Source: Clostridia bacterium (lineage in GTDB: Bacteria > Bacillota > Clostridia > Oscillospirales > Acutalibacteraceae). Taken from it: 64,000 nt of DNA. Location of the stretch: positions 1 through 64,000 of the forward strand of contig JAFXGK010000025.1 in assembly GCA_017513245.1 (NCBI GenBank). Direction: 5' to 3'. Positions 62,299 to 64,000 of this stretch are shown here, piece after piece. Position 1 is the first letter of the stretch. Every line of letters begins with the position of its first letter. A program made the position numbers and the translations under genes. The notes beneath the pieces were generated by a model. The model had not been told where the DNA came from and did not search any database. It saw nothing but the letters and a program-made list of their open reading frames with translations.

Positions 62299-62682
62299 TT
62301 ACATTTGTTTAAATTTATTGTAAGTTATACAATTTACACAATTTTCATCATATTTTTTAAAACTTCTAAAAATACCATTATCCAAACCCTCATCACCAAG
62401 AGGATTTCCCTTGAGAATAAAAAGGGTATTCAAAACTTTTTCATCAAATTTATAAATCGGTATTCTATCACCATATTGCCTTCCTACACCTCGAGGAAAA
62501 CGAGGAACTTGCTCCCAACAAATAGTATTGTCAACAAAGTGGATTACAGTTTTGTTGTTGGCTCTTTTCTTCGGAATAATAATTGTATATTCTTTTTCAT
62601 CACATTTAACAGAATAAACATTTACAAATTCTGTTTGGTTAACAAGCTGCTTGTTTTCCTTAAAAGAATTAAACAATTTCAT
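62299..62682 (-). CDS. Orphan hypothetical protein
   Basis: 127 residues from the ATG at 62682, which follows GAGGTGAATTAC. Composition is AT-rich (many Lys, Asn, Phe, Ile), unlike the neighbours. Features seen: a polar N-terminus, a beta-like core (YTIIIPKK, KTVIHFVDNT), a basic glycine loop (FPRGVGRQYG) and a C-terminal CVNC. I recognise no family. With its own ribosome binding site and terminator it is likely expressed. Position next to a repeat element and tRNA-Val suggests acquisition by transfer, which is inference. Confidence 0.6.
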   Translation of the reverse strand: MKLFNSFKENKQLVNQTEFVNVYSVKCDEKEYTIIIPKKRANNKTVIHFVDNTICWEQVPRFPRGVGRQYGDRIPIYKFDEKVLNTLFILKGNPLGDEGLDNGIFRSFKKYDENCVNCITYNKFKQM

Positions 62683-62733
62683 GTAATTCACCTCTTTATA
62701 TATTATAGCATAAAAATGGCAAAGCCGCAATAC

Positions 62734-62864
62734 TTCTTCACTATTCACTATTACCTCTTACTTCCCAAAAATCCCGTTCACAAATTTTTAGTGAAAAGTG
62801 AAGAGTGAAGAGGTAATAAGTAATAAGTAAAAATCCCGCCCACTTTCGTGAACGGGATTTTTGG
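62734..62864. repeat. Heptamer-repeat hairpin element beside tRNA-Val
   Basis: Six 7-base units (GTGAAAA, GTGAAGA, GTGAAGA, GGTAATA, AGTAATA, AGTAAAA) run from 62791 to 62832. Four related units lie inverted at about 62734-62762. Between and beyond them, 17-base perfect arms (62765-62781 and 62848-62864, starting CCAAAAATCCCG) form an outer palindrome; the right arm ends in the CCA end of tRNA-Val. An inner near-copy (62828-62842) gives a second hairpin that may terminate the tRNA. Confidence 0.7.
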
Positions 62865-62938
62865 TGGAGACAACTGGACTTGAACCGGTGACCCCTTGCA
62901 TGTCAAGCAAGTACTCTAACCAACTGAGCTATGCCTCC
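62862..62938 (-). tRNA. tRNA-Val (GAC)
   Basis: 77 bases with encoded CCA. Anticodon stem CTTGC/GCAAG with loop TTGACAT gives GAC. Acceptor GGAGGCA pairs with TGTCTCC (one G-U). T loop GTTCAAGT. Confidence 0.93.
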
Positions 62939-62953
62939 AAACGTGTCCATATC

Positions 62954-62982
62954 ATAATATACTAACACGAAATTTTTGTCAA
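62954..62982 (-). promoter_or_regulatory. Promoter of tRNA-Val
   Basis: TTGACA (complement of 62977-62982), 17-base spacer, TATTAT (complement of 62954-62959), just after the pyk stop. Confidence 0.88.
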
Positions 62983-62988
62983 TAGGTT

Positions 62989-64000
62989 TTATACCGTTTC
63001 AATCTTGATGGTATTGGTATTGCCCGAAATACCACTAGTAATACCACCCGTTAATACAATGTTATCGCCTTTTTGCAGTTTAAGTGTGGAAACGGCGATA
63101 TTCTTAGCGCTGTAGAATAGTACGTCGGTTGACTCATAGCGGTCACATTTAACGGGAATAACGCCCCAAGACATAGCAAGTTTACGCCAAGTCTTTTCGT
63201 CGGTTGTAAGTCCTATAATATCGGCCTTAGGACGGAAACGCGAAACCATACGCGCCGTCATACCCGAAAGACTGCATACAACGATAGCCTTTGCGTCAAT
63301 ATCAATCGCCATACCGCAGGTAGCGTGCGAGAGAGCGTCAACGGTGTTTTTAATCTTAAACTCAGAGCGATAAAAACGCTTTTCGTAATGAATGTTGTTT
63401 TCGGTGTTTTCGGCAATCGTGGACATAACCTCAACGGTGCGAACGGGGTATTTGCCTGCAGCGGTTTCGCCCGAAAGCATAATAACGCTGGTACCGTCAT
63501 AAACCGCGTTTGCGACGTCGGATATTTCGGCACGGGTCGGACGCGGATTATGAATCATTGATTCAAGCATTTCGGTAGCCGTAATAACGCGTTTGCCGAG
63601 CAGACGACACTTGGTTATAATCTTTTTCTGGATAGCAGGCAGTTCCTCAAACGGAAGCTCAACACCCATATCACCGCGGCCGATCATAACGCCGGTACAT
63701 TCGCTGCAAATTTCTTCGATATTCTCAACGCCGGTGCGGTTTTCAATCTTTGCGATAAGGTCTATTCCCTGCCCGCCGTTAGCTTCTAAAAACGCCTTGA
63801 CGTCGAGCATATCCTGCTTGCAGGATACAAAAGAGCAGGCAATAAAATCAACGTCGTTTTGAATTCCGAAAAGGATATCACTTTTATCCTGCTCGCTCAA
63901 GTACTCCTGATGCAGGTGCTTGCCCGGAAAACTCATACTCTTTCGGTCGGAAAGCTTGCCGCCGATTATAACTCGGCAATTAATATCGGTTTCAGTAAGC
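62989..64000 (-). CDS. pyk: Pyruvate kinase, 3' part (gene continues past the window end)
   Basis: The last 336 codons are inside the window, and the frame stays open to the edge; an internal ATG at 63936 is not the start, because the upstream codons (GGKLSDRKS) continue the family sequence. Visible: DLIAKIENRTGVENI with the catalytic Lys, GRGDMGVELP, and TATEMLESMIHNPRPTRAE with the substrate Thr. The C-terminal allosteric domain ends at IKIETV, with no extra PEP-utiliser domain. It converts PEP and ADP to pyruvate and ATP. Confidence 0.95.
   Translation of the reverse strand, partial: LTETDINCRVIIGGKLSDRKSMSFPGKHLHQEYLSEQDKSDILFGIQNDVDFIACSFVSCKQDMLDVKAFLEANGGQGIDLIAKIENRTGVENIEEICSECTGVMIGRGDMGVELPFEELPAIQKKIITKCRLLGKRVITATEMLESMIHNPRPTRAEISDVANAVYDGTSVIMLSGETAAGKYPVRTVEVMSTIAENTENNIHYEKRFYRSEFKIKNTVDALSHATCGMAIDIDAKAIVVCSLSGMTARMVSRFRPKADIIGLTTDEKTWRKLAMSWGVIPVKCDRYESTDVLFYSAKNIAVSTLKLQKGDNIVLTGGITSGISGNTNTIKIETV

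Noticed and set aside
62791..62832. Tandem repeats that might be a CRISPR array
   Set aside because: Units are 7 bases with no spacers and no cas genes nearby.
62989..63936. Complete short pyruvate kinase starting at 63936
   Set aside because: The frame continues upstream with family sequence to the window edge, so the gene is cut by the window, not truncated.

Overview
The window looks like a chromosome segment from a spore-forming, low-to-mid GC Clostridia bacterium, most likely Oscillospiraceae/Ruminococcaceae-like. The evidence is a Firmicutes gene order (rpoB-rpoC, yqfC-yqfD-phoH-ybeY-era-yqzL-recO, separate secD and secF), sporulation genes (spoIVA, yqfC, yqfD, ylbJ), AGGAGG-type ribosome binding sites, many TTGACA-N17-TATAAT promoters and frequent TTG/GTG starts. 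The taxon is inferred from gene content; no database was searched.

Layout: 1-12,192 (minus strand) is the transcription/translation block rpoB-rpoC ... rpsL-rpsG, interrupted by three cell-surface polysaccharide genes between rpoC and rpsL. 12,200-20,900 holds prmA-prfB, a P-type ATPase with non-standard transport motifs, ackA-galK, and the divergent tRNA acetate ligase tmcAL. 20,900-33,000 holds spoIVA, a CDF metal exporter, an operon of a small membrane protein, recD2, comF and an mreB homologue, the c-di-AMP genes cdaA-cdaR, a cysteine desulfurase with a DUF3343 partner, and an AI-2E-type permease. 33,000-36,100 (plus) is an ACT-domain protein, hom and lysC, where lysC carries a strong internal start for a free regulatory subunit. 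36,100-43,250 (minus) is the conserved yqfC-to-recO block followed by mutS2; yqzL is a 44-residue gene overlapping recO. 43,300-49,615 carries ylbJ, a small four-cysteine protein, tRNA-His and tRNA-Gln, gtrA, purC, a bacterial glycerol-1-phosphate dehydrogenase, trmO and rhaA. 49,676-52,060 is a polar amino-acid ABC importer. 52,087-54,026 is nadE with an HPr-kinase-like ATPase and an S26-type peptidase. The rest is dut, rny, secDF, a Usp protein, a DUF6512 membrane protein, a phosphohexomutase, a histidine phosphatase, an orphan gene, a repeat-rich hairpin element, tRNA-Val and the 3' part of pyk.

Most of the window is housekeeping. There is no prophage, CRISPR array, transposase or obvious defence island. 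The least ordinary places are the heptameric-repeat hairpin element beside tRNA-Val (62,734-62,864) with its orphan gene; the coupled nadE/HprK-like/S26 peptidase trio; the P-type ATPase with altered ion-site motifs; the polysaccharide genes inside the rpoBC-rpsL block with a possible 23-codon leader ORF; and several structured leaders. No gap over 300 bases lacks an annotated feature.
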